The notes beneath the pieces were generated by a model. That model ran no database searches, was not told the origin of the DNA, and saw only the letters and a list, made by a program, of their open reading frames with translations. The position numbers and the translations under genes are program-made. Shown one piece after another: positions 1-11,523 of a stretch of 64,000 bases of DNA. Origin of the DNA: Sarcocystis neurona (taxonomy: Eukaryota > Apicomplexa > Conoidasida > Eucoccidiorida > Sarcocystidae); contig KL647310.1 of assembly GCA_000727475.1 (NCBI GenBank), positions 1,508,849 to 1,572,848 of the forward strand, read 5' to 3'. How positions within the stretch are numbered: position 1 is the stretch's first letter; every line of letters starts with the position of its first letter.

Positions 1-3000
1 GAGGGCACTTACAAAAGTCGCCTTTGTGAAACAGAACTCGATTGGGTTGCATTTCGAGATACTTCATCTGACGGCAAACCTCAGAGGCTACGTCGGGATC
101 CAGGTCATCGAAAAACCTGTTACCATGAACGAGGCTGCGAATGCGCTGCACCTGCACGTATGTGGCAGAACGGCTAACACCGTGCCGAACGGCGGTATTA
201 CACTAGCTCCTAAGGCAGATCGACAGTATCTCAGCTCAAAAAACACGTGTGTGATTCACTCTATACGTTCAAACGCCCAATATACGTGGCATGTAGGACT
301 ACTGACGAAGGTTTTGTGAATGCCTTCAAAGACACGAAAACGAACTGCCACATAATTATGGACTTTAATCAGTGAGAACGGAGACAATTGCTCTCGAAGG
401 TCTCTGTCGGTCTTCTGTATTCGGACTGCCGCGCTGCCGTAGCACATCCTTGAGGTTTAACACCTTCATGTACAAGGTCGTTTGCGGAGGTCGACCAAAT
501 GCGCTAGACATTGCTACGAGCTGTGACAGGTCAGCTCATTGCCCCCACAGTGGACCTGCACTGGCAGATTCGCCATGCAGAAGCTTTAACGACTTATCAA
601 CCGTAAAGAATGCAGGAAACACGCAGCGCCTGGTACGTTGCGACGCGCCATGGGCCAACCTACATGTGCATGAAATTCCTTACAACACCCTGCGCAGTCA
701 TCTTGTTGCAGCTGGCAACGCCTGCGTCAGACAAGCACAGTAGGGCTGCCGTTGCCTCCCGGCATCCGGCGAATCCCCCGTCTACGTCTACTTACGTCTG
801 CTATGGTCCTCTCTCCCGGTGATGAACTGAACAGATGTAGTGTGCTTTCCGCCTCGGCCTCCCCCGGCGAGAAAAAGCGTACACTAGTTGCTCTGTTTGC
901 TTTCGCTGCTGGTTTACTTCGAACAGGCTGCATTAAATCTTCTACTGTGAGCGGCAATGCAGACATGGGTGCTGCTTCGGATAGCTTCGCGTTACCCTCA
1001 TGAACGCCTTCGTTGAAACAGCCTGCACCCCCCTGGAAGCCGCTGAGAACGTCGCCTGGCGAGAGTGCAGCCATTTTCTCAAACGCAAGGCAAACCCCTT
1101 ACGAAGCGCGGTAGGAACCAGCAGCGCGGCTCTAGGTATACACTGCGAGACCTTGAGTCCACGTTGCCGACGCTTCTGCATTGGTAGACCTTCCGCCGTC
1201 ACTCACGAGCGTGGCGCCACAGAAAAGAAGCAGACATGTTACATATACGCTTGCCATGCAAGAAGCTTGCTCAAGAAAATGCAATCGTGAAGATCCCAGC
1301 ACGCACAACTCAGCACGGTGCAGCATCGATTTGGTCGCGTCGCAGTCCCACGCAGATGCAGCAGCCCCATATGCCCCACCATGCGCGTGCAGGGCTCTGT
1401 GGCGCGCGTGCGCGCTTTCGAATGCAGCTTTGATCTTGGTACGATTCGTCTTTTACAGCGGAGAGAGCAACATACATACGTTCAGCTCCACCCTGCGCTT
1501 TCGGCGGCGGATACTGTGTCGCTCACACCATTCAGCCTCTACTGGCACGCTGGTGGTTCATCTCCAAACGAAATCAGTACCCATTTCTTCTTTTGGGGTC
1601 CTGAAACAGCCCGTCCCGTCTGCAATTTTCGTGTGTACGGCTCCGCGTAAGAAACGTTCATATACGCAGCCCTCCACATATGCAGTTGCCATTCACTTTT
1701 ACGAGCTGAGAACCCGTATGTTGTACAGAGTACTATGTGGGCGGTGACTCAGTAGCCACACGGGCGAAACAATGAGCCAGATCTCGTTGGGTGCCTTAGA
1801 ACAAACATTTGGAGACGTTCTTCCCTGGCTCGTTGTAATGGAGGCTGGCTGGAGATCACCTGAGTTATCTTCTCGGGCCACTACTCTCTACGAGAGGTAG
1901 ACCCGCATCAAATATTGCGCACACTCCACCTTTGGTGTCGTCCCCTGAATCTCATTCATCCAGCGCGACATCGTACTTAGCACCCTGCGTTTGAGTAACC
2001 CCTCTTTTTGAGGAATATCAAACAGGAGCTTGGGACACGTGTCTTTCGACGACCTTCACTGTATTGCGTTTAACCAGATTGCACGGTTTAAAAAAACGGA
2101 GACTTTGACACGTGACACGCTTCATTTCACACGTGCTTTTAAGAGCAGAAGGAAGGTGTGTTCAAGCTTACAGCGCCGGCTACAAGCTGGGCAACCCAGC
2201 CCTCTACGCTGCTGCATGCCTAAGTTGTTGTGGGGATGTAGTAAGCAGTGTTATTTCTAGCTTCGGTGTGAGGCTTAGCACGTTCCGGTGTTCTTGCCTG
2301 GTCTGGTGGCTCGTTGCGGCCGAGATCTGCGACGACGGACATGCACAAACAGACACAGACATATACAGAAACACACACACACACACATAGACACAGAAAC
2401 AGACGCACAGACACACACAGACGCACGCACAGAGACTCAGAAACAGACACACACTCACACACACACACACATACACTCGTTCGACACGCCTGGAGGCAAA
2501 GGGTATATTCTGTCACACGCATTTAGGCGGATCTGCTCTCTCGACGTATATTTAATAGACGTCAATACGAAACGTGGTACAAGAGACAATTTCTGTTGGC
2601 AAAACACATACGACGGTGTGATAACCACTAAGATGTGCCTGGCGCAGCCGCGGGTCTTCAGACGCTATCTGCTTTTGTCCTTAAGTGGCGCTGCCAGTAT
2701 ATCGTTTTTAAGCCGGCTGTGCTTGAGCGGCGCTTGAACAGCTCTTTTGAGCCCACAGACGGACGTTCACTCTACGATGGCTGTTGCACGCCCTGTCTTC
2801 TAATGCCCGCCGGTTTTGTCAGGTAAAGGTGATTCCGTGGCGTTGTTTTTTTCGCGATGTGGTCTTCAGTTGCCTCGTGACTGCAAGGACGACATAGGCT
2901 GAAGTTGTGGGTATCGCAAGGGTGCATAAGGACAAGGAGCCACTGGACGTACAGGAGAGCCGTCGAATATTGTGAATAAGGCCCATTCGGCAGCAGGAGC

Positions 3001-3564
3001 ACACTGAAACGCGAGGAATTATGCCGATTAGTTATCCAGATAGGCAGACCCAATAACTGTGCACGACGGGGCTTACGTTCTCGGTAATGGGGCGAGCATC
3101 GGCACGCACCCTGTTTTCACAAACGGGGGTTCCGACTGGGGTAGCAAGCCGTTGGATACGGTTCGTCGTCGTAGCTTGTCGCACTGCCTCTTGCAGCCGT
3201 ACTGTCCACAGCGCTGCATGCAGTCGGCAACGGCATTTTGGGATTTTACGCACACAGCAGGTCCCTCTGATTAAAATGGTCATAATGCCAGCAACGACCA
3301 ACTGTTCACGCAGAGTTCCTGTTTGAAGTGCTCTTTTTCGAAGTATTCGTAATTTGGAGGCGCCCAAGCCTCGGAAAACACCAGGATGCATTGAGAACCG
3401 CATCAATTCCGTAAACCGTTACTCGTCTCGTGAACATGTGGAGCGTCTTTTTCCACCCCTCACGCCGGCAGCACACCGGCGTGCGTCACTCTCGAAAGAA
3501 TGCAAGCGAACTATCTCGGCCAAGGGAATCCAGCGACAGAACTCTGCAGAGAGAGCGGTAACCC
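1..3564. other. No supportable gene; (CA)n microsatellite at 2343-2478
   Basis: Short open frames occur on both strands but none shows a recognisable domain, a convincing start or a chain of phase-matched exons. The longest, at 1181-1747 plus, is Cys/Ser/Arg-rich with no family resemblance. A frame at 1318-1650 plus could be an exon of an unknown gene. At 2343-2478 there is an imperfect CA-rich microsatellite with interspersed AGACACAGA units. The region may hold the 3' part of an upstream gene and the promoter of the glycosyltransferase that follows; no core promoter motif was identified. Confidence 0.5.
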
Positions 3565-6003
3565 ATGGACGGCACTGAAGAAAGGCAAACACACGTGGAA
3601 CCGGCATCGCCGCAAATCCCTGAGTTTCCTGATGCAGAACGACGGGAGCGCGGCTTGTGGAATAATGGGGGAGAGCGTATGTGGCTCCGTCTTCTGGATC
3701 TACTTTGGAGACACTCATATGTACGCAAGTGTCTCGCAAGAGATGCGTTGCTAGGCCACGTCCGTACGGCTGGTTTCGTAAGAACTACACATTCTCTTGA
3801 ACATGGGTCAGCTCCAGGGTTGCCTGTTGTACAGGAGCATCCAGCTCATCAGAGGGACAATAGGATGCAAACGGCTGATGCTGACGCCTTATATCTGCGC
3901 CCCCTGATGAGAGCAATCGCGTCTGCGGCATCGCTGGAATGCGCAGGTCGTGAAAGGAACACGCAAGCAACTGTGTGTGCCCTGTCCGGGAGACCCACAG
4001 CAGCTGAGGAACACCCTGAGCCTCGTGCAGATAGTGGGGCGTTCAACACCACTGAGAATTTCCTCTTGAAGTCGCTGAGAAACACGTCGTGGCATATCCC
4101 GCCACTTCTCCACTTTGTGTGGTGTGGCAAAGAGCCGCTACCCGATTTTTTTCTGCAGTTTAAGCAAAGCTGGAAGAAGAATTCGCTGCTCATTCATGCA
4201 CTATGGAGAGATGCAGAAATAAAGGGTTTAGTAAGCTTAGTGAAAGGAAACGACTACTGCACACAGCGTCCAGATCGATGTCATGCGATTGTTCCAGTAC
4301 CCAGCGGAGACAAGAAGGGGTGGCGACAGAGGTTTACCCATGGCGACAAGGAAGTGTTTGTCAGTCGAATTTTGACGGAGCTTGCGCACATGGTGGAGGA
4401 AGAAGAAAGATTGGGGGCGAAGTCGGATTTGGTTCGCCTGCTATTGCTGCATACTTATGGTGGTAAGAATATGTGATATTCGTACTTACCACAGTGAACG
4501 AGACGAGGGCCACGGCTGGAGGGTCGCAGGATGTAGGTGCATTTCATGTCTGCATAGGCGAGCAGCGTCGGTGGTGTCCCGTGACGTAGCTGGTTGCACT
4601 GGTAGAAAAACTACATAGTGGCGAAACTCCACGTACTCATGTGTTCCCTGATGGACTTTGAGTGTACCGGAGCGTTCCCATGCACACCCTCTATGGATTT
4701 CTGAGGGGGTGTCCGCCTGTGTGATCCTTTCTTGTATACTGTCCAAATCTGCAGGCGTTTATGCAGACGTTGATATGGAACTGGTCCGCAAGCTCCCTAA
4801 CTGTTTCCTCACCGACGCCACATTCGTCGCGGGTGCACAGCGCGAAGATGCAGTTGAACTGGGAAATGCTCTATTAGCCTGCACGCCACGTACGGCACCG
4901 CAGCACGCTTTCGCGCAGCTTTTGCTGTCTGCGCGCACCTCGCGGTGTTCTCGGGCGCATTGTGCGCAATGTGATGCGCACATCTCACCCTTCTCTTGCT
5001 GCACGACCACTACGCGAGTCCGTACGGGTGTCTGAATATGTGAAGTGCGGAACTGGATTCAGCGGTTGACTAGTTATTTCTTCTCGTTGTGCGGTGCGTT
5101 TCAGGACACGAGCTTCTGACATATATCATTACTCAGATAGTTGAACACCGTTCTTCTATGGACGAAGATGATTTGATGCAAGTCTTCCGTATCGTCGAGT
5201 GCTACACTGGTGAAAGTTCGCTGCGCCGACAAGGGAAGCACACGTCGCCTCTCGTACGAACAAACCGAGAGGCTATGCAGGTGATAAGTTCAACGGGTAG
5301 GTGCGTGAGGAAACGGACGTGATTGCTGGGCTTCCGTATCTGTGACGATCCATTCGTGTTTCGTCTTCACGCTGGAGAGACCAATGCATCACGTGAGTGC
5401 GCAGGGGGTAGCTGAGATCGAATCACGCTGAAAGACTCTCAGAACCCAGTCGTTACTTCGTGAGTGTAGGACACTCACGCGTAGTAGCTGGCTTCGTGCG
5501 GACTGCGGCTACCAGAGGTTCTCTACTGGTATTCTTTTTTCAGGTCCAGGCCTGTTAACCAAAGCAGTCATGGAATGGCTTCAAACTCGGGCACATTCGA
5601 GAGGAGAACCGAACTACGCGCGTCTGGAGGGTGCTTCAGCGCCGGACTGGTTGAGGGGTTTGGAGTCGGTGTGCATATGTCCGCCGTGCGTCTTCTATCC
5701 AGTTCCCAACCACGCCAGGAATACCTTGAGAAAGCGGGGTGACGAGGTTTGTTAGACATGCTATGATTAGTTGAGTGTATGGACTACAATGAACACACAT
5801 TGAATATCAACTCAGCTGGGCAGAAGGGCATGCTTCCAGACCTGTTGGAAACATCACAGATCATCGCTTGTGTACTAGTGTTGCCAGAAGGTGCCTTTTG
5901 AGCGTGTGTGCTGATGCAGGCTAAGTACATCAAAACTAGGTTTTCATTTACAGTGCACCACTGGAAGGAGACGTGGAAAGATTTGCCCAGTTGCGGCACA
6001 TAA
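3565..6003 (+). CDS. GT32/OCH1-type glycosyltransferase, five exons
   Basis: Probable Golgi or ER sugar transferase of the DXD-containing GT32 family (OCH1-like alpha-mannosyltransferases and relatives), using a nucleotide sugar. Exons joined by eye: 3565-4462, 4755-4889, 5105-5296, 5544-5738, 5954-6003; total 1470 bp, 489 residues, with every phase matching. Family landmarks in order: IPPLLHFVWCG (entry strand), a Trp-rich stretch ending ALWRDAEI, then DLVRLLLLHTYGG running across intron 1 into VYADVDME, which carries the DXD metal/sugar-nucleotide motif (Asp-Val-Asp). GNALLACTPR joins HELLTYII across intron 2, STG joins PGLLTKAV across intron 3, and the final exon gives HHWKETW, the usual GT32 end motif. 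The N-terminal 160 residues or so are not conserved and hold no clear signal anchor, so the true start could lie in an unseen upstream exon. ATG 3565 is the first in-frame Met. The sugar and acceptor cannot be inferred. Confidence 0.82.
4463..4754 (+). other. Intron 1 of the GT32 gene
   Basis: Starts GTAAGAAT and ends TCTGCAG. Removing it restores the TYGG-VYADVDME reading, the most diagnostic motif of the family, so this junction is the best supported in the gene. The other introns (4890-5104, 5297-5543, 5739-5953) are of similar size and also have GT and AG ends. Confidence 0.85.
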
Positions 6004-6147
6004 CACCTTTTCGCAACAGCACCACTATCTGCGTGTGTGAGGCGGTGATGAAGTAGTGTTCCAACGGTAGCGGGAAAATCCGTGGTTTAACACTGTAGAA
6101 CTCGCATATGCACGCTAAGGAATCGTCGTTCATGAATATTTTACATG

Positions 6148-6325
6148 GGGCCGAAACCGGTTTTAGGCGGCTATGCAGTGAAAGGCGGAAACCAGTTTTA
6201 GGAGGACGTGCACGGAAAAGTCGATACCAGCTTTAGCAGGCTGTGCGGGGAGGGGCCGAAACCAGTACTAGGAGGCTGTGCAGAGAGGGGCCGACATCAG
6301 GAAAAGGCCGAAACCAGTTCTGTGA
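6148..6325. repeat. Degenerate minisatellite, unit about 34-36 bp
   Basis: About five imperfect copies of a unit beginning GGCCGAAACCAGTTTTAGG and followed by AGGCTGTGCAGAGAGG. Copies start near 6148, 6184, 6220, 6254 and 6288, with a truncated copy at 6306. It lies just downstream of the GT32 stop codon. No coding role is apparent in any frame. Confidence 0.75.
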
Positions 6326-8744
6326 GGCCACGCACGCAAGCGCTTGCTTGCATGCGTGTTCCTCTGTCGTGCATGCCGGGCTCGCGTGTGGAAGGTCTAG
6401 TAGCTTGTCTACAGTCGCGTGCTCCATTGTGTCACGTCTGCAGGGGTAACGAGCTGTTCCCAGCAACTACGGGTGTAACCTCCTAGCCTGCTACCCCATG
6501 CACTGACGTCGTACATGTGCCACCGGAGCGCATTATTGACCGTGGTTTTGTCAAGCCCAGGGGGAGGTGGCGTACTCCGTGTGTGATAGTGGGGTCCATT
6601 TCACGCGACTTGTTTGTGAAGCTGCAGCAACTTGAAAAATTCACGGGCGATTGCTGTTTGGACACAACTTTTGTGGTAAGTTTGTCCGGTGCCATAGCAT
6701 CACAGGGTGACATGTCTTTTCTGATATGTACACATGTGCGTACACAGACTGAAAGTTCATTGGTAGGTGTTCACGTGTATTTACGGGGAGCGACTGTCTG
6801 TCTCCATTCCTTGTCTAAGAGCTGCCCGCCGGTACAGTGAGCGCTACAGACCCAGAGAGGCCAAGTGTAACATGTTCTTTCCGAATAATGCTGCCACTGT
6901 ACGGTCGTACGCTAAACACCCCTCCAAATCTCATGTTCACCGTCAAGGATGTGTGTAGGATGTCCATTATCTATATTGAAGAGCGGGAAGATGAGGCCTT
7001 GCTTGGGCGAGTTTCATGCCCACGATAGTACGGAGATATTCCTGAATCCAGATGCACTCAACCGCAAAACAAAACATTCATCGACTTCACACACCTTATT
7101 TTGAAGTTGTTCTTTTGTTTCTCTGTCAAGCTTCGGGGTGCCGTTACCAGTTGAATCGGCAGTGGAGTTGAATTGAAGTGGAGCGACAAAAGCCTGACCT
7201 CTGCAATCCTCACTGCGGATATGTGACAGAGTTGTCAGGTACACCGTATACGTCATACTGAAACTCCCTTACGGGCCTTATCGTGTGCTTCGGTAACAAA
7301 GCTGTAGAGGTCACCATCTCCGTGAACTTATGTAAAATAGACCAGGTTCTGTCGTGCAGGAAGGTGGCTTCGTATCTAAGACGAACTTGGCACCGTATAG
7401 TAGATGTCGATCGGCACTGGCTCGCTGCTCTGCCAGGCATCCTGGAGGCCGAGCGGGTGGAGCGGAGAGCTGCAGCGACGTGTCAGGCCTTGTATTAATA
7501 CACACGGTCACATGGCCTACTTGGTGGGTAGTAGTAGGCGAGTGATATCAAACCTCGCTTTATGAACAGCATTGTTTTTCAGAGCGACGGTAGTAGTGCC
7601 GCAGGCCTGCAGTGTGCGTCGGTAGTCCGTGGTCGCAAACGGATACACGTTGGACTCACTAATTGTGCGACAGCGAGGAGAGCCATGAGGAGCGCTTCCA
7701 TTTAGACGTACAAACCTCGCTTTAACCGAAGGAATACGACCTCGGTGTGAAGGAGAGGATGGTTATAAGCGCCTTGAGCCTACTGTCTGAAAAAAGCAGT
7801 GACCTGGTGGCTTAATTGAAACGCAGAGATGAAGCTCGCCGACTGCGTGTGATACACTGGTGGAAGAAAGAAGCTAACTAGTGATGGGCAGGTGTAGGGA
7901 GTTACCAGGTTGGAAAACGCTGCGTTCCTCTGCCGTTAGCAGCGAGGCGCGATGCCCGTGGTGAAGCAGTGGAGGAATTTGGTGTACGTACATTGCGTGG
8001 GGTGTCTATCTGCGGATCCGGAGAACAAGGGTTATGGAATCCTACGAATACGGATTTCAACGTTTGTCTCCGTCGGTTAAAAGTATTGAATCTTTTGTCG
8101 CGTAGAGTGAAAAAGTGGCCTTATTTCGACTGTTTGTATGAAATAAATATTGGGGTTGATATGTGTAACAGTGAAGCTGTTTCACTACGCTCCGATTGAG
8201 AGTTGTCGTTCGAGTAGTAGAGCAACGGAGGTAGGAACCCTTAGTTAGGGAATGACTGCAGTATCTCTTAACGGGGTGACATCTAGTAAAATGAAGCGAA
8301 TGACTAAGAAACAGCTGATTAAAGAGTGACTGCAACAAATCTTTGTGGACTGACAGTTGCAAGCTGTTGGTAATTGGCTGCAGCATCTCTTCTTTGGGTG
8401 ACAGCCACAAGCTGTTTTACGCTGTCTGCAAGAAGACCACGGACACTGTGCGAAGCCCGCAGCTTCGCAGCGGGTGAAGTACATGGGCACAGCGCAGTCA
8501 CGCCGAATAGCTGGGTGCGGGGCCGCCTCTTCTGACGTGCGGATGGAAATGCCTAAGAAACGTACAAGGGATCGGTGTTAACCGAATCCCGTCCTACTTT
8601 GCTGAACCTTCACATCATAGAACAGTGTCGCTACAATTCGTAAAGAGTGCTTGCTGTACCCTATTTCCCCGTGTCGTAACGATTGCCCGCCTTCAACATC
8701 GTTGAATCAGCGGTCACCTGTGCTGTGCTCCACCGTGGTGGCGC
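6326..8744. other. Intergenic; one possible exon at 6517-6679 plus
   Basis: A frame from about 6517 runs through an arginine- and lysine-containing stretch ending CCLDTTFV, immediately followed by a good donor (GTAAGTTTG at 6676). It could be one exon of an unidentified plus-strand gene, but no partner exon was found that extends a known domain. A minus-strand frame at 7014-7256 containing KLDRETKEQLQNK also reads like protein but has no recognisable family. The 8240-8420 stretch has loosely repeated GTGACTGCA/CAAGCTGTT words. Nothing else can be supported. Confidence 0.35.
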
Positions 8745-8765
8745 GTGGCATGTGACAACAGGGAA

Positions 8766-10330
8766 ATGGCGGCTAACAAACGACCTGTGAAAAGTAAAAG
8801 AAACGGTGACGTGCGTGATTTTGAGATGGAAAATGGGGTGGTGAAGCGGAGAATTGAGACCTTATACGAGATGATAGGTTCGTACCTCATGCCGAAACAA
8901 TCACTTTGTTTAGATTGGCGCGGATTCGAAGCTTTACATGCATACAAATAAACACACAGACACAGACAGACAGACAGACACATACACACACCACGCATCG
9001 GATTTCTACTGCAAGCAAAAGCATTCTTAGCCTTTGAAAAGGAGGACCAGTCCAGGGGCACGAAGCTTTCCGAGACCCTAACGGACTCCATTTCGTGCCT
9101 TTTACTTGTCAAACTGCTACAATTTTCATTCACCTTGACACCTCCGCCGCTCAGGAGGTGCGCTGTTGTTTCCCTTTGCCTGTAGATAACGGCGGAGTAA
9201 GGACACTTGCCGAAGTTGCTGACTGTCCGCAGTTCCCAGCTCCAGTTGTCATCTTTAGGAGAGATACACAGGTGGACTGCTGTGCGTGTGATGCGTTCCG
9301 CCTTGTCACTTCTCAGGAATCATGGATACACGCACTGCCGACCACATGGCCAGTACGCAGCTCTTGAAAGAAGCGCTGTCCCACGTAAATAATGGGTTTA
9401 AGACGGAGTCATCAAAGGCGGAGCCTGAATATCTACAGCTGCGTCAGCAGTACGCAGATATGAAAGCCCACTACAATAAGATATTAGAGAACATGCGCGA
9501 ACAGATTGCAAATGCGAAACGAGATAACGGTATGCAAAAGATTTCACACTGTGTTCCTCTCGCCACACGTGCATCTGGCGACACACAGTTTGAGGCATTC
9601 CTAGCTGTCTTGCTCCACTGTTTGAAACGGCTAAGTGGGGGAGATCTCCCCACGGACCACAAGGACTCCCCCTCTGTGCCTTCTTGTTGATGCAACGCGA
9701 GGGAAGAGCTGTTAGAAAAGGAGCTCGTCGCCACAGAACTTCAAAAGGATCAACTCATCAGAAGCAAGAAGACAGCGATGCAACGGCTGGAGCAAGAAAT
9801 GGAGGCAATGGCTTTAGAATTCTCTGATATGCTGATGGTAGATCACAGGATACATGCAGGAATTCATGCTGATGGTTTTACGTACTGCTGAACTCTGGGT
9901 TAGAATTGTGCAAATTCTGCAACCCTCTGCAAACGAGCACACACGTTCTGCCTCATGGAGGACATACATCTACGTAGGGGTTCCGGAGACACAAGATACT
10001 CACGTAGATTTTACTTACACGTCCGTCGTTCTGTTTTCGGTTCAATAAACTGCAACGTAGATTCTAGAAACATACATACATACATGTGGAGGCGGCGTCC
10101 AGCAGCTGCAGACTACAACACCTGAATGTGTGCTACGACATTCTATTACCCCCCGCTGTGCCTTCCACGCGCACGCTGGAAGCGCGACAACCTGCGGCTC
10201 CCCTTTCATTTGCTTCCTGCAGGAGGCTGCGGATCGTATGACCGAAAGTGTCACCGTTTCGTACAGCGCTTGGGAGAGCGGTCACGGGAAGCGCCCGCTT
10301 TTGAACAGACTACAAGATTCCACCCAGTGA
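8766..10330 (+). CDS. DRC12/CCDC153-like coiled-coil axonemal protein, four exons
   Basis: Small coiled-coil protein resembling dynein regulatory complex subunit 12 (CCDC153), which in other eukaryotes belongs to the nexin-dynein regulatory complex of motile axonemes. Exons: 8766-8877, 9317-9529, 9707-9837, 10223-10330; total 564 bp, 187 residues, all phases matching. The N-terminus is Lys/Arg-rich (MAANKRPVKSKR), then ENGVVKRRIETL, a long heptad-type helix through LRQQYADMKAHYNKI and NELLEKELVATELQ, and a C-terminal part EFSDMLM joined to EAADRMTESVTV followed by SAW. That last part matches the family pattern of a hydrophobic-DM-L-x5-DRM segment before a Trp. The start is ATG 8766; the only in-frame upstream alternative is GTG. 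The acceptor of exon 3 is an AAG site, weaker than usual. In a coccidian the natural place of action would be the flagellated microgamete. Family assignment rests on motif memory; another axonemal coiled-coil protein is possible. Confidence 0.55.
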
Positions 10331-11523
10331 GTACGCCTGCACCCCAGATAACCTCGTTTACGTCGCTTTCAGGGAAATCACTTGTAGGCAAGAGAGTAAG
10401 AAAGCGACAGCTGGAGCCTCGCTGTCGTAACAGTAGAACAGCGGGTTTGCTCGCATTCCAAGGTAGTGCCAAACATCAACCTGAGCAACCGGACCGCGTA
10501 CGAGTTCGCCGTAGGCACACGCGCTCTGCCGTGTGCCACATTGTGCCTGGCTTCGGACTCTGAAGATAGACGGAATTCCGACTGGTCGTTAACGTACCGA
10601 ATACCAGCTCGACAAAGGGCCATGCAGCACACTGCCCTTCAGTGTAGAAGACCTTCCTCATCCCCCTTGAGCAGCATAAAACCGTCGTATTCAGCACCGT
10701 ATACAAGACTCATTACGCCTCTTTATTCCTCTGTGCCGCTCCACTTAAGGAGTGCTCACGATGAACGTCGGAGACGATTGACAGGAACAATTCAAAGCCG
10801 TTGTCCACAAAACGAATAAAAAGAAATACGGAAATGAAATGTGGACGAATTCGTCGCTCAACAATTAACCCGTACCGTTTTGTTGTTGCGGCAGCCTCTT
10901 GCTGCCACGTTCTTCAGCACAGCCTTCTCCTCTTGTGGGTTCCCGCGCTGTTGATCAGTGACAGCGTCAGTGGCTATCAGCAGTACATTTCCTCGAAAGG
11001 CGCAAGTCCGTCAAGAAACGTTTTTAAAGAGTTCCCCTAGCAGTGTCAAAAAGGCAGAGTCACTACGATACAGTTTGCGCACCTCTCTAAACAAGTTCGT
11101 TTTTTTCGTGGGCAAGACGACTTGTGTGAAACTTTCTTCCATTACCCTGTAGAACGACTCGGAAAACTAATGAGGTGCTGCCGTTAGCGCTTTTGCCGAA
11201 GTCATGTTACGCACAACATGGGTGGAAGGCAATACGCTGCCGCTGCTCGCAGGATGCTGCACTCATGCTGCATTCCGAAAGCCCACGGTAACAGTCAGAA
11301 TACGAGCAGCCATCGGTGCTCGCAGTTCGAAGTGCTACGGATGCGTTGTAGTGCAAAAGACATGTCAAAAATGTGATTGTCTGTGTTTTGACTCAGCGTC
11401 TACTCTTCCTTTCCGCAGCACTGTGATCGGCGAACGGGGCGTTCTTCATCATTCATCTGAGTCGTGTGGAGCTTCTCGTATTTCCCTCCGTCTCCAGCAC
11501 ATCGCATAGTTTTCTTTACAGTG
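10331..11523. other. Intergenic region upstream of the Cys-rich protein gene
   Basis: No exon chain or domain was recognised. Short frames on both strands at 10466-10819 and 10801-11152 lack family features. The region should hold the terminator of the DRC12-like gene and the promoter of the downstream gene. No TATA-like element or initiator could be assigned with confidence. Confidence 0.4.

Noticed and set aside
2204..2522. Minus-strand frames rich in Val-Cys repeats
   Set aside because: Direct translation of the CA/TG microsatellite; not a Cys-rich protein.
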